A DNA stretch of 64,000 bases from Heliocidaris tuberculata (lineage: Eukaryota; Echinodermata; Echinoidea; Camarodonta; Echinometridae). Made by a program: the position numbers and the translations under genes. Below are positions 42,756-53,946 of this stretch, piece by piece. The notes beneath the pieces are model-generated. The model was not told where the DNA came from. It did no database searches and was given only the letters and a program-made list of their open reading frames with translations. Positions within the stretch are counted from its first letter, which is position 1, and the number at the start of each line of letters is the position of its first letter. Where the stretch lies: contig CM046842.1 of NCBI GenBank assembly GCA_025618425.1, positions 37,181,786-37,245,785 of the forward strand. The letters run 5' to 3'.

Positions 42756-42937
42756 GTATTTACACCTTTTTATCTTTTGTCAATTTAACACACTCTAGAG
42801 GATTAATCATTTAACTGTAAGTATATTTACAAAATATGATTGCCGGGAGTTATTAGGCATAGAGTTATCCGGGGTAGGTGTTTAGAGGGAATACAATAAA
42901 TCATATAAATCAAATTATACATATACATACATATATA

Positions 42938-43102
42938 TTGTGAGAAATCAATTGAATTGAATGAGAGAAATAGTTTGCGTAGCTAAATTCATTGTTCCTC
43001 CTTACTGACTTTCTTTTTGTGGAATTAACTGCAGGGTTTGCAAAAACTGTGTCCACCGGGAATCGAACCCGGGTCTATAGTATTAGAACAAATTTCTCAC
43101 AC
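42938..43102 (-). mobile_element. TIR element with tRNA-like core, copy 1
   Basis: Ends TGTGAGAAATC and complementary ATTTCTCACA, next to (TA)n. On the minus strand it contains GACCCGGGTTCGATTCCCGG, a perfect tRNA T-arm with B-box, then GTGGACACAGTTTTTGCAAA. Homologous to 47355-47486 and 48642-48880 in layout and flank. Confidence 0.6.
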
Positions 43103-43105
43103 ATT

Positions 43106-43443
43106 ATATATATATATATATATATATAAAGGTCTAGAAATGGGAGTGGAAGACAGTGAAACGAAAAAAAAAAAGAGAGAGCAAAGGATAGGAAGACAGT
43201 ATAAAAAAGAGAGAGAGGTAAGAGAGAGAGAGAGGGAGAGACAAAAGAGAGTAAGAAAAGTGGAGAAAAGGAGAGAAAGAGAAGAAAGAGAAAAGAAGAG
43301 AAAGAGATAGGGAGAAAAAGTCGGAAGAAAGAGGATAGAGTGTTAGAAAACAGAAAAGGAAGACAAAAAAGAGAGAAAGAAAAGAAAAAGAAAAGAAAAG
43401 AAAAAGAAACAAAGGGAAGGGACGGGGGAAAAAGAAAGAAGAA

Positions 43444-43477
<34 letters not shown>

Positions 43478-43500
43478 ATAAATAAGGGAAGAAATACAAG
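43106..43500. repeat. (TA)n followed by polypurine tract
   Basis: (TA)n at 43106-43128, then GAAAGAGAGAG-rich sequence to ~43490 with few pyrimidines. The KRKEKE- and SLSLF-type frames are composition artefacts. Confidence 0.85.
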
Positions 43501-43789
43501 AAATCTTGCTAATCACACGATCAACGATCTGAAAGTTTGTGTTCTTCAGCAGTGCTTGAACTTGAACTTGATTTGAACTTAAACTTGAACTTGAACTTTA
43601 TTTCTATCGACCCCTTTCGGAGTATGAGAAAAATACATATAGTACATAGTATTCTAACATATACATAACATGCTTAAATAAGATGGCAATAAAGGCAAAA
43701 CAAAAAATAGAAAACTGTGAAATCATAGTTTACACAATACATGTGAATCAAAACCTGAGTTCATAATTATACGCGTGCCGTTATTACTT

Positions 43790-44602
43790 ACGATCTACCA
43801 AACTTTAACATAATAATTGTAACAAAATTGGCAAGTTTTGACAGTGTTTTTACTTTTTTTGGTATTAAATAAAGTACACATTTTCAGTGTGTTTGGGTGG
43901 TTTCGATACTGAGGTAGAATGTATTTGTCTCTATCTCCTTTGAAGGAAGGACACTCAAATAAGTAGTGAAATTCGTCACCGATACTACCTACATTACAAA
44001 GAATACGTGCTCTATTATGTCTAGGAATGCCCTCGTATCGACCCCTTACAAATGGTAGTTGATGACTGCCACATCTAAATTTACACAGATTTATTCGATC
44101 CTTTTAATCAAGATGTACCAGATAAGGTTCTAATACATGAACATCCTTGAAAATCCAATAATCTATACATTGACTATTTTCAAAAATCTCATTGTGCCAA
44201 TCCTGTTTGTCTATATCTTTAAGGCGTAAATCTAGAGCGAGTTTTAGCCATGTAATGTTTACATACTCCTGTTGTGACCAAATATTTCCAAGCCCACAGC
44301 TATCTAAAATACTTCTAATTTTGTTTACATCATCATTTAATACTCTAACCAATCTATACAACATACATTCAGTCTGTTTTCCTGTTAAGATTCTCCACCG
44401 GAAATGAACCATTCTTGTTTCCACCAACCTTGAAAGTTTATATCTTCCAGTTTCACATATACGATGTAGCTAGCTGTGGATTTATGTACTTTTAAGATAT
44501 TGCTCAAAAACTTTCTATGAAACCTCTATTTGCATTAAGTCTTCAAACCCCCATACCTCACTGCCGTATAATGCTATTGGGAGTATCAATTTATCAAATA
44601 AA
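43790..44602 (-). pseudogene. LINE C-terminal domain
   Basis: Reads from LFDKLILPIALYGSEVWGFE down through WRILTGKQTECMLYRLV-type sequence (44427-44104) to CKFRCGSHQLPFVRGRY, NRARILCNVG and DEFHYLFECPSFKGDRDK. The Cx2C-like/H-C arrangement is a common C-terminal module of this LINE type. Broken by stops. Confidence 0.7.
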
Positions 44603-45018
44603 TAATAATAATAATAATAATAACTAGCATTTGGTACGCTCTCCATAGTACAACTATATCACAGCGTTTACAATTCGATAATACTTAATATACCATTAAT
44701 AGAATTAATAATACATATAACATTAAAACGAAATTAATAATACATAACATTGAATAAACATTAACTGAAACATTGACATAAAGTTTGAAAGAAATGGAAG
44801 GGGTTTAACTATTCCGGGAAGAGGTATGTTTTCAGAAATTTCTTAAATTGGTCTGTGGAATTAGCTGATTTTATGAAAGAGGGGATATTGTTCCATTCTT
44901 TGGATGCAGTTACAGTAAATGTACGATCGCCAGCTTTGCTACGGGTTTTGGGGATTGTGAGAAGAAATGGGTCCCTAGAAGAGCGAAGATTAGGACGGGA
45001 TGGGTTGTGAATTGTAAA
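44603..45018 (-). mobile_element. Nested 3' fragment of another LINE
   Basis: A (AATA)n/(TAA)n tail at 44603-44625 and, reading upstream on the minus strand, a C-terminal frame with KEWNNIPSFIKSAN and FKKFLKTYLFPE ending at a stop, preceded by DPFLLTIPKTRSKAGDRTF. It interrupts the host LINE exactly between the codons for ...CDL and FDKL, with TAAA repeated at both junctions. A severely 5'-truncated insertion. Confidence 0.8.
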
Positions 45019-46118
45019 TCACAAGCTATATCAACTGGTAGGTTCAGTCTCTTGACCTTTCCCAAAACGCTAAACATAGCTCGCCTTGCTTGGCTTACTT
45101 GTTTTAAGATCGCCCTTTTAAATTTACTGTTATATTTGAAGGTTACAACGCGATACACATAATCATCTACAATAACCAATCCTTCCTTTCCAAACTTAAA
45201 GGTGAGTTTATTTCTTATTTTTCCCCTTGAAAAGACAACCACTTTTGTTTTGCTGGTATTAACAGTAATAAATCACAATAACTACGTAACTCATCGATAG
45301 ATTTTTGTATAGTTCAGGCGGGCTCTCTGCCATAATGATTGTATCATCAGCATATAGTAATACAAACATTTTCAAATAGATCTCTACGTCATCATTACTT
45401 AAACGAATTCTAATCTGATCAGTGACTAAAATTAAACCCTTATAATTGCGGCTCAAATGACTTTGCATAATCATTTAAGTAAATAGCAAATAAGAGTGGG
45501 GATAAACTGTCACCCTGTCGGACACATTTAAACAGTTCTGACCTTTCATTCTTAACTTTGACACATGACTTTGCATAATCGTAAAGATTATAAATAACTC
45601 TAATTATTTTACCATTAATATTGTTAGATATGAGTTAAGACCATAAAGAAGGTCTATCAACTAGATCGAAAGCTTTCTTATAATCAACAAAAGCACAAAA
45701 CAATCTCTTCTTTTGTGACAGGTACAAATCAATTAAACAACTTGCAATACAAAAACATGATCTGTCGTAGAACAACCTGCACGAAAACCAGCCTGTTCGT
45801 CCCCTAAAATTCCTGCCCTCTCTAGGTAAGGCGAGAGTCAATGGCTGCTGTAAATAGTTTGCCAAGACAACTCAAAAGGGTGATACCGCGATAATTGTCT
45901 GGATCATTCATCGATCCTTTATTTTAGTAGAGTGGAGCAATAATACCAATACACCAATCCGTAGGAACAAAGCCGGTATTCAAAACTAAATTAAACAACT
46001 TAACCACAAGACTCATAACACATGGTGGACAGTACTTTAGAAATTCATTAATTATATTATCTACCCCATCCGCTTTGTTATTTTTCAGTTTCCTCACAAT
46101 TGGCAATATTTCCTCCAC
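45019..46118 (-). pseudogene. LINE RT domain, frameshifted
   Basis: Pieces in several frames: KLKNNKADGVDNIINEFLKY (RT start), FVDYKKAFDLVDRPSLW (motif A), LLYADDTIIMAESPPEL (motif C), KVVVFSRGK and VVTFKYNSKFKRA (thumb). Stop codons and indels separate each piece. Confidence 0.8.
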
Positions 46119-46990
46119 TGTAACATTCTATTAATCTCATCATTCAAAGAATGAGTTACTTCCCTTGGATCAAAGTCTTCCTCGACAGTTTCTTCCCTAG
46201 CATCGCATTTTTGACTTAAATTCCTAAAATGCTTCATAAACGCCTCTAAAGACACATTCCCCATTTTCTGTGGGTCATTTACATCTTTGTTAACTATTTC
46301 CCAACATTCTTTGGGATTTTTGCTTTTTAAACTTCTAATCTGCTCATGTAATTTTTTATAATAACGTCTACGCATCCTTCTACTAAAACACTTGTATTTC
46401 TTAGCTTCCACCCTTAACATAGTTATATTTTCTGCGGTCTTTAATTTACTAAGTCTATTTTTCAACCGAAAATATTCTGATCATTTTATTTCACATTCCT
46501 TCCAGAACCAAGACTTATTATTGGAACCTGTTATTTTTCTTTCTACAAATTCTGTTTTGCTGAGACTTTGCGATTCCTACACACACTGCTGAATCTGTAA
46601 ATATACTGCACAGCCTTTTACATATATTATCAATATCATTTCGTATAATGTTGGCATCACAATCTGCTTCTTCAATTGTTGTGATCAACTTTTCAACTTC
46701 CGCTTCAGAATAAATGTTTCTAAAGTCACCTTTTAGACCACTGTTCCATGTTACTCTAGTCTGTGTAGTACTTTTAGATAAGACATTACCTTCAACATTA
46801 TCATCTGTGCAGGGAGATTTGTCTAGAGAGAGGTCACAGATAGCCATGGGAAACTCTAAAGTCACTTTGATTAAATTATGCACATTAGAAAGACATGGAT
46901 CAAAATCGCATATGCTGAAAGATTCGATATAAGGCATCAGCGTTGGAGACACAACAACGTAATCAATAACACTAAATCCATTGTTCTTCA
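46094..46990 (-). pseudogene. LINE endonuclease C-terminus and linker
   Basis: LKNNGFSVIDYVVVSP at the 5' truncation, ESFSICDFDPCLSNVHNLI (last EEP motif), then ~200 residues of linker ending in RRRYYKKLHEQIRSLK and CWEIVNK. A frame break at about 46500. Confidence 0.78.
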
Positions 46991-47350
46991 GGCTTAGTAA
47001 CAGATGAGGAAAGAAAGGTCCAGGAGGAAAGGGTCATCTTTCAGCTTGCTACGCTCCAGCCTCATGGTATCAATGTCAGTTTCAGTTCCTTCCCTTCTTC
47101 TTAACTTTATCCTGCTCCTTCTTTCTTGTACTTTTGCTCTCTTCCCTTTTTTCTTTCTTTTTCTTCTTTCGTTTCTTTCCTCTCTTTTTTCTACTCTCTT
47201 AATACCTTTGCTCTCTCTTTTTAAAATTTTTTCCGTTTCACTGTCTTCCACTCCCCTTTCTATATCTCTCTCTCCCTCTCTCTCCTTTCCCCTCTCTCTT
47301 TCTCGCGCCCTGACTCTGTTGCTTATTTACGCTTGTTGTTTTGACAATAT
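46991..47350. repeat. Pyrimidine-rich low-complexity tract
   Basis: CTTTCTTTTTC and CTCTCTCTC runs; no gene. The 117-codon plus frame is composition-driven. Confidence 0.7.
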
Positions 47351-47354
47351 TAAG

Positions 47355-47486
47355 TGACCCGTGTTCGATTCCAGGCGGAGAATTTTTTTTAACCTTTACA
47401 CAAATTTCAAAAGAGAGAACAGCTCTGGGGAACTTTGATTTAAGCTTCACAACCATTATTCTCTAATTTTCTTTTCTCACAATTTT
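47355..47486 (+). mobile_element. TIR element with tRNA-like core, copy 2 (5' truncated)
   Basis: Starts inside a T-arm-like GACCCGTGTTCGATTCCAGG, then shares AACAGCTCTGGGGAACTTTG and the end CACAACCATTATTCTCTAAT...TTCTCACAATTTTATATA with 48642-48880. Followed by (TA)n. Confidence 0.65.
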
Positions 47487-47549
47487 ATATATGAATATAT
47501 ATATATATATATCAGGCATGTGAGTGAGGTAAGAAAAAAAAAGAGGAAA

Positions 47550-48640
47550 ATAAATTAGTGACATTGCGAGGGAGCGGAGCGACCGAGCGGGGGGAGGGTG
47601 TGGGAGGGGGGTCACCCCCCTCCCACGGTAGGGAGCTTTGCAGTTTTTGAACTTGAAATTGTGCAATCTGGTGCATACCAAGAGAGGAAATTCAGGCCTA
47701 GGATTAACTGTATCTGGGTAGGTGTGTTATGATTTGATAGATAATTAATTATAATAATTATATTTTTCTTGAAAAACACAAATAATTGACACACTAATAA
47801 ATTTGCACGCTAACACAAATACACACACATATTATTATTGTATTAAGTATCAAACATTCACACTCACAGTTCAAAATTACTTCAGTTTTTAATATGGTAC
47901 TCACAGACTATATGCTTTTCCTACTTTTCTTGTTTACTAATACTGATCTCTTTAACGAGAGGGTCTTTCTTGTCAATTGATGCCTTATCATCACGCGAGC
48001 CCCGCTCCACGTAATTTTGATCCTTGGAAGTAGAAGCCATGATTTAATTTCCTCTTGTGAAGTTCACATCAGTAAATAAAAAATTCAAAACAAGTACCAA
48101 GATGGTGCATAACTGTGTTGGAAACGCGGAAGAAATTTATCCAAACGAACTCAAAGTCCCGCTCGAAGTACCACTCGAAGACACAGCTACAAGCTGAAGC
48201 AACTTGACCAACGCCGCGCGATACATGCGAGACCGGCTATCGCCCCCAGAGCTTCCCCGTGCCACTCGATTGCTAACCCGGCGCGGCTGCTTAGCAGTGC
48301 ACTGCTAGGCCGCCACGCACTGCAGCGTGAAACCAGAATACCGGATTGGATAGTCTCTATTACCAGGCGTTTTTAGACATGAATAATAATTGCTCGCGTA
48401 ATGAGCAGCTCCAAATACGTTTATATTTTGACAAAAAGCATGGTACGAGACTAGACTGTGTTTTTCATTACCCAGAGAGAAAAAAACGCGGAAAGTGAAA
48501 AAAAAACGTGAGAAAATGATTTTAAAAAAGCGGAAATTCGCGTAAACGCGGAAATTTCACATGCCTGTATATATACATTTATATATTTAAATGTAAGGAA
48601 ATAACATATACGACAGATTTGGCAACTCTCGTGGAAATAA
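47550..48640. other. Gap with GC-rich islands, no gene called
   Basis: A GGGGG/CCCCC inverted pair at 47590-47625 (GGGGGGAGGGTGTGGGAGGG) and a CpG-rich stretch at 48170-48310. No continuous homology or splice-framed exon seen. Confidence 0.35.
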
Positions 48641-48641
48641 T

Positions 48642-48873
48642 TATAATTGTGAGAAATGAAAATGAGAGAATAATGGTTGCGTAACTTAAATCAAACTTAA
48701 ATCAAACTTAAATCAAAGTGGTTAAGGCATTGGCGTTCTAAGCCAACGAGCCAGGTTCGATTCCCGGCGGAGACATTTTTTCAACCTTTGCAAAAATTTC
48801 AAAAAGGGAGGACAGCTCTGGGGAACTTTGATTTAAGCTACGCAACCATTATTCTCTCATTTTCATTTCTCAC

Positions 48874-48880
<7 letters not shown>
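48642..48880 (+). mobile_element. TIR element carrying a tRNA-Arg-like module, copy 3 (best preserved)
   Basis: A 239-bp element with ~50-bp inverted ends: left TAATTGTGAGAAATGAAAAT continuing GAGAGAATAATGGTTGCGTA, right the exact complement before (TA)n at 48878-48914. Three copies of ACTTAAATCAA precede the core. The core (48718-48774) has a D-arm-like GTGGTTAAGGCA, an anticodon stem TTGGC/GCCAA around loop GTTCTAA, and a T-arm around GGTTCGATTCC. This combines MITE-like ends with a SINE-like heart. Confidence 0.75.
48718..48774 (+). pseudogene. tRNA-Arg(UCU)-like sequence
   Basis: The anticodon loop GTTCTAA in a perfect 5-bp stem gives anticodon UCU, and the T-loop TTCGATT is canonical. 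The 5' acceptor strand is absent and one T-stem pair is mismatched (CCAGG/CCCGG). So it is a tRNA-derived module, not a working tRNA gene. Its A and B boxes could still attract RNA polymerase III. Confidence 0.65.
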
Positions 48881-48918
<38 letters not shown>

Positions 48919-49124
48919 GAGAGGTGTGGATGTGTGTACCGTTCGGTTGAACCATGTTAAATTTAGATATGTGAACAGATAATGATGGAACGGAATGAAG
49001 CAGGTCACTCGGTGTATTTACAAGCTTTCGGCTCCTGGCCTTCTTCACTTCTTTAAGTTTATTTGCTAAATCAAACAGAATGAAATAAATAACTAGAAAT
49101 TTAATTCGTCACTGAAGACGAATT

Positions 49125-49898
49125 AGGTGGTCTGTCTTTCACTGTGGCAAATTGCTTTGTCAGGTGTGATAATATTTCTGCAAGATTATAATCATAATGT
49201 TGACGACAATGATGATAAGATATGGTCATATAAGTGATGACAATGACGATTATGATATATTGATAATGATGATCATAATGACAATAATGATGACAATAAC
49301 CACGATAACCTAAGTGGCATAGCGCCCCTACAGGTTCAATTTTATGGGCGATTTTTCGAAAAGTGCTTGAAATGGCATGAAACGTTTGTAAAATGAATTT
49401 GGGACGATTTGGATCATTTCTAAATTTTGCGCGCGCACGGACGCGCGGACGTACGCGTACGCGCGCGTTTAACGAAATGACCTTGACTGGAATGACAGTG
49501 ACCTTAACCATGCCAAATATGAAAGAGAAATCACATTTCGTTATGAAGATATGACCATAAGTTGATTTTCACAAAATGGCGCCTGGATGACGTCACAATA
49601 ACCTGATGACCTTGAAAAAGATGTGGGAACTTGACCTTATTAGGACTGATGACTGACGAAAATATGAAGAAAATTGACTGAGCCGATTTGGAGAAATCGG
49701 GATAACGAACTGGACGATTTGATATTGCAGGACATGTGGAAGATTATCCCCTTAGCTTTAATACACGACAGGGAATGAGATTCTACACAAACTACTGCAC
49801 ACTACTTTCAATAGACATAACACGCAAAATTAGGCAGTTTTTTACATTGTTTGTGATGGTATATGTTATAATAGTCGAAGAAGATGGTAGAATGAAAG

Positions 49899-49932
<34 letters not shown>

Positions 49933-51269
49933 ACCCACCGGGAGTCGAACCTGGGTCGCCGGAATGGGAGGCAAGTGCTTTACCAATGGACCAAAATATT
50001 TCCAATAGAGATAACACGTAGACGAAAAACCGGATTCTCAAATGACATTTTGTAGTTAAAAAAAGGGCATGATCCCGACATCTGATCAAAAATTGGAGGG
50101 CACACTTATGAAAGCTTATAGTCTCAGCTATAACATACCAAAATTTGGAAGAAAATCGAGCAGAAATAACAGAGATACTGCTCAAAGAAGACGGGAATGT
50201 AGAATCAAGATTTGAGAAAAAGTCATCTCCCATAGAGAATGCACGCAAAATGTGAAAAATTGACATGCCTCCTTTAATCGCAAAAATACGCCATGATCCC
50301 TTTGTCAAAATGAAAAATCGTGATTACTGATCTTGTAGAGTATTGTCTCAGCTACATCATATCCAAATTTGGGCGAAAAATGACCAATATTAAAGGAGTT
50401 ATAGTCAAATTTGCATAAATTTGATGACGTCATTTTTGAAAAAATGAAATTTTGAGTTTAGACGCCATTTTGATGATTTTGCAATATAATTGAGGCTCAA
50501 ATTACCCATGAAATTATATCTATGATTCCTCCTCTACCCAAATATGAAAAAAAATTGGGGGGTTTATGGACTATTTAAAGAGCTAGAGTTAATTTTGTAG
50601 AGGCATGTTTTTGCACGTTTTTACGTTATTTTCGCCATAGACGCGCGCACGGATTTTAAAGTTTGACGCACGCGTGCGGCATTATTAGATGTCAAGAATG
50701 ACTGAAACTAATTGGAAATTGTCAAGAATTTTATCAGAAATCGATACCATGCAAAAAAAAACGGCATTTCTACCTTCCGTACGTGCTGTGCACGCGCAAA
50801 ACGCGCGCGCGGACGCGTGCGCGCGCAAAATTTTGAAATGCTTAAAATGACCTGAACTGTACTCTACTTTGATCAAAAAGTGATTTTAAGCATTTCTAAA
50901 TTTTGACGCACGCGTACGTGCGCGTCATGATGCGTGTGCGCGTTTTGATGTCATGTGATGTTGACCCTTGACCTGAAGTTAATGTGTACCAAATGTGGTT
51001 CATTTTTGACGGCTCGTTTTGAAGATATGATCAATAATGTGATTTCATAAAATGGCGCCTGGATGACGTCACAATGACCTGATGACCTTGAAAAAGATGC
51101 GGGAGCTTGCTCAATGATGGCCTGATAACTGACGAAAATTTGAAAAAATTTGACTTGGACGATCTTGAGATATCATGGAAACAAGAAAGTGGGAGAAAAA
51201 TAAAAATAAAGAATAAATAAAGAAAATTCTGACGAAATTAAAAGGTGATCTGTCTATGACAGACCACCT
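49125..51269. mobile_element. Candidate 2.1-kb TIR element forming the arm
   Basis: Ends AGGTGGTCTGTC and GACAGACCACCT are perfect 12-bp inverted repeats, and the same termini bound the mirrored copy (51532-53678). The inside end also contains a small palindrome AGGTGATCTGTCTATGACAG. No transposase frame. Flanking sequence is shared by both arms, so independent insertion duplications cannot be read. Confidence 0.5.
49930..49995 (-). pseudogene. tRNA-Gly(CCC)-like sequence next to A27 (left arm)
   Basis: Minus strand: TTGGTCCATTGGTAAAGCAC, anticodon loop CTCCCAT, T-arm CCAGGTTCGACTCCCGG, 3' end TGGGTCCA followed directly by a long T run (pol III-like terminator). The anticodon stem is mismatched and the 5' acceptor strand does not pair, so it is a relic or a SINE-like head. 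Confidence 0.6.
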
Positions 51270-51295
51270 AATAATAATAAGAAACTTAACAAAAC

Positions 51296-51505
51296 TGAAG
51301 ACAACAGAACAGAATTGTCATAAAGCTGGCAACATAAATCATCAGGAGTAAGTGAAATTGAAAAGATGTCACTCGCCAAAACAAAACCAAAGACAACGGA
51401 AGAGAATTATCATAAAGCTGGCAACATAAATCAACAGGAGTAAGTGAAATAACGAAAATGGAACTCAATAGAAACAAAAGTAAGCAAAGTAAACATTTAC
51501 CTGAC
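51296..51505. repeat. Palindrome spacer with a tandem ~100-bp repeat
   Basis: Two direct units share ATAAAGCTGGCAACATAAAT and CAGGAGTAAGTGAAAT (about 51300-51362 and 51400-51450). This is the only sequence not mirrored in the palindrome. Confidence 0.75.
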
Positions 51506-52878
51506 TTTTGTTAAGTTGCTTATTATTATTAGGTGGTCTGTCATAGACAGATCACCTTTTAATTTCGTCAGAATTTTCTTTCTTTATTTCTTTATTTATT
51601 CTTTATTTTTATTTTTCTCCCACTTTCTTGTTTCCATGATATCTCAAGATCGTCCAAGTCAAATTTTTTCAAATTTTCGTCAGTTATCAGGCCATCATTG
51701 AGCAAGCTCCCGCATCTTTTTCAAGGTCATCAGGTCATTGTGACGTCATCCAGGCGCCATTTTATGAAATCACATTATTGATCATATCTTCAAAACGAGC
51801 CGTCAAAAATGAACCACATTTGGTACACATTAACTTCAGGTCAAGGGTCAACATCACATGACATCAAAACGCGCGCACGCGTCATGACGCGCACGTACGC
51901 GTGCGTCAAAATTTAGAAATGCTTAAAATCACTTTTTGATCAAAGTAGAGTACAGTTCAGGTCATTTTAAGCATTTCAAAATTTTGCGCGCGCACGCGTC
52001 CGCGCGCACGTTTTGCGCGTGCGCAGCACGTACGGAAGGTAGAAATGCCGTTTTTTTTGCATGGTATCGATTTCTGATAAAATTCTTGACAATTTCCAAT
52101 TAGTGTCAGTCATTCTTGACATCTAATAATGCCGCACGCGTGCGTCAAACTTTAAAATCCGTGCGCGCGTCTATGGCGAAAATAACGTAAAAACGTGCAA
52201 AAACATGCCTCTAAAAAATTAACTCTAGCTCTTTAAATAGTCCATAAACCCCCCAATTTTTTTTCATATTTGGGTAGAGGAGGAATCATAGATATAATTT
52301 CATGGGTAATTTGAGCCTCAATTATATTGCAAAATCATCAAAATGGCGTCTAAACTCAAAATTTCATTTTTTCAAAAATGACGTCATCAAATTTATGCAA
52401 ATTTGACTATAACTCCTTTAATATTGGTCATTTTTCGCCCAAATTTGGATATGATGTAGCTGAGACAATACTCTACAAGATCAGTAATCACGATTTTTCA
52501 TTTTGACAAAGGAATCATGGCGTATTTTTGCGATTAAAGGAGGCATGTCAATTTTTCACATTTTGCGTGCATTCTCTATGGGACATGACTTTTTCTCAAA
52601 TCTTGATTCTACATTCCCGTCTTCTTTGAGCAGTATCTCTGTTATTTCTGCTCGATTTTCTTCCAAATTTTGGTATGTTATAGCTGAGACTATAAGCTTT
52701 CATTAGTGTGCCCTCCAATTTTTGATCAGATGTCGGGATCATGCCCTTTTTTTAACTACAAAATGTCATTTGAGAATCCGGTTTTTCGTCTACGTGTTAT
52801 CTCTATTGGAAATATTTTGGTCCATTGGTAAAGCACTTGCCTCCCATTCCGGCGACCCAGGTTCGACTCCCGGTGGGT

Positions 52879-52909
<31 letters not shown>

Positions 52910-53812
52910 GCCTTTCATTCTACCATCTTCTTCGACTATTATAACATATACCATCACAAACAATGTAAAAAACTGCCTAATTTTGCGTGTTATGTCTATT
53001 GAAAGTAGTGTGCAGTAGTTTGTGTAGAATCTCATTCCCTGTCGTGTATTAAAGCTAAGGGGATAATCTTCCACATGTCCTGCAATATCAAATCGTCCAG
53101 TTCGTTATCCCGATTTCTCCAAATCGGCTCAGTCAATTTTCTTCATATTTTCGTCAGTCATCAGTCCTAATAAGGTCAAGTTCCCACATCTTTTTCAAGG
53201 TCATCAGGTTATTGTGACGTCATCCAGGCGCCATTTTGTGAAAATCAACTTATGGTCATATCTTCATAACGAAATGTCATTTCTCTTTCATATTTGGCAT
53301 GGTTAAGGTCACTGTCATTCCAGTCAAGGTCATTTCGTTAAACGCGCGCGTACGCGTACGTCCGCGCGTCCGTGCGAGCGCAAAATTTAGAAATGATCCA
53401 AATCGTCCCAAATTCATTTTACAAACGTTTCATGCCATTTCAAGCACTTTTCGAAAAATCGCCCATAAAATTGAACCTGTAGGGGCGCTATGCCACTTAG
53501 GTTATCGTGGTTATTGTCATCATTATTGTCATTATGATCATCATTATCAATATATCATAATCGTCATTGTCATCACTTATATGACCATATCTTATCATCA
53601 TTGTCGTCAACATTATAATTATAATCTTGCAGAAATATTATCACACCTGACAAAGCAATTTGCCACGGTGAAAGACAGACCACCTAATTCGTCTTCAGTG
53701 ACGAATTAAATTTCTAGTTATTTGTTTCATTCTGTTTGATTTAGCAAATAGACTTGAAGAAAGCCAGGAACCGAGTGACCTGCTTCATTCCGTTCCATCA
53801 TTATCTGTTCAC
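51506..53812. repeat. Right arm of the 4.8-kb palindrome
   Basis: Reverse complement of 48971-51295. Point differences seen by eye include CATTAGTGTGCC versus CATAAGTGTGCC, GGGACATGACT versus GGGAGATGACT, and AAAGGAATCATGG versus AAAGGGATCATGG. About 1-2% divergence argues against a pure read artefact. Confidence 0.9.
52817..52881 (+). pseudogene. tRNA-Gly(CCC)-like sequence followed by T27 (right arm)
   Basis: Mirror copy of 49930-49995, with the same damaged anticodon stem and intact T-arm, followed immediately by a long T run from 52882. Confidence 0.6.
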
Positions 53813-53815
53813 AAT

Positions 53816-53822
<7 letters not shown>

Positions 53823-53868
<46 letters not shown>
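53823..53868. repeat. (TA)n microsatellite
   Basis: About 22 TA dinucleotides directly outside the right palindrome arm; a comparable (TA)n lies near the left arm at 48878-48914. Confidence 0.95.
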
Positions 53869-53871
<3 letters not shown>

Positions 53872-53946
53872 AGAAGAAGAAAGAACTTGAAAACAATCAA
53901 GTGGTTCGCCATATGTATCCAACTGTTTATATTTCCTTAACAAAAT

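Larger units (their letters stand above)
43551..46990 (-). mobile_element. 5'-truncated LINE of a second type
   Basis: Minus-strand non-LTR element ending in a (TTCAAG)n tail (43551-43600). Order from 5': endonuclease C-terminus (SVIDYVVVSP...SNVH), linker, RT (KLKNNKADGVDN, FVDYKKAFDLVD, LLYADDTIIMAES), LFDKLILPIALYGSEVWG, and a C-terminal cysteine/histidine segment (FRCGSHQLPF...HYLFECPSF). The FVDYKKAFD and YADDTIIMAES wording and the C-terminal zinc-knuckle-like motif set it apart from the CR1/L2-like copies. Multiple frameshifts and stops; interrupted by a nested LINE fragment at 44603-45018. Confidence 0.82.
48971..51295. repeat. Left arm of a 4.8-kb palindrome
   Basis: About 2325 bp that is the reverse complement of 51506-53812, apart from scattered single-base changes and a ~25-30-bp length difference near 49005-49040. 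It contains an inner unit 49125-51269 bounded by AGGTGGTCTGTC and GACAGACCACCT. CpG-rich GCGCGCGCACGG blocks, two diverged copies of TGGCGCCTGGATGACGTCAC (about 49577 and 51054), and an A27 run with tRNA-like sequence are inside. No protein domain is recognisable; the 136- and 166-codon frames occur in both arms simply because of duplication. Confidence 0.9.

Noticed and set aside
49930..49995. Functional tRNA-Gly gene
   Set aside because: The anticodon stem is mismatched and the acceptor 5' strand does not pair; kept as a tRNA-like relic only.
49101..50308. 136- and 166-codon frames found in both palindrome arms
   Set aside because: Their apparent conservation is explained by the inverted duplication; the protein text is low-complexity and contains the tRNA-like and poly-A/T sequence.
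48971..53812. Palindrome as a pure sequencing or assembly artefact
   Set aside because: Scattered substitutions and length differences between the arms are not expected from reading one molecule twice, although long reads should confirm it.
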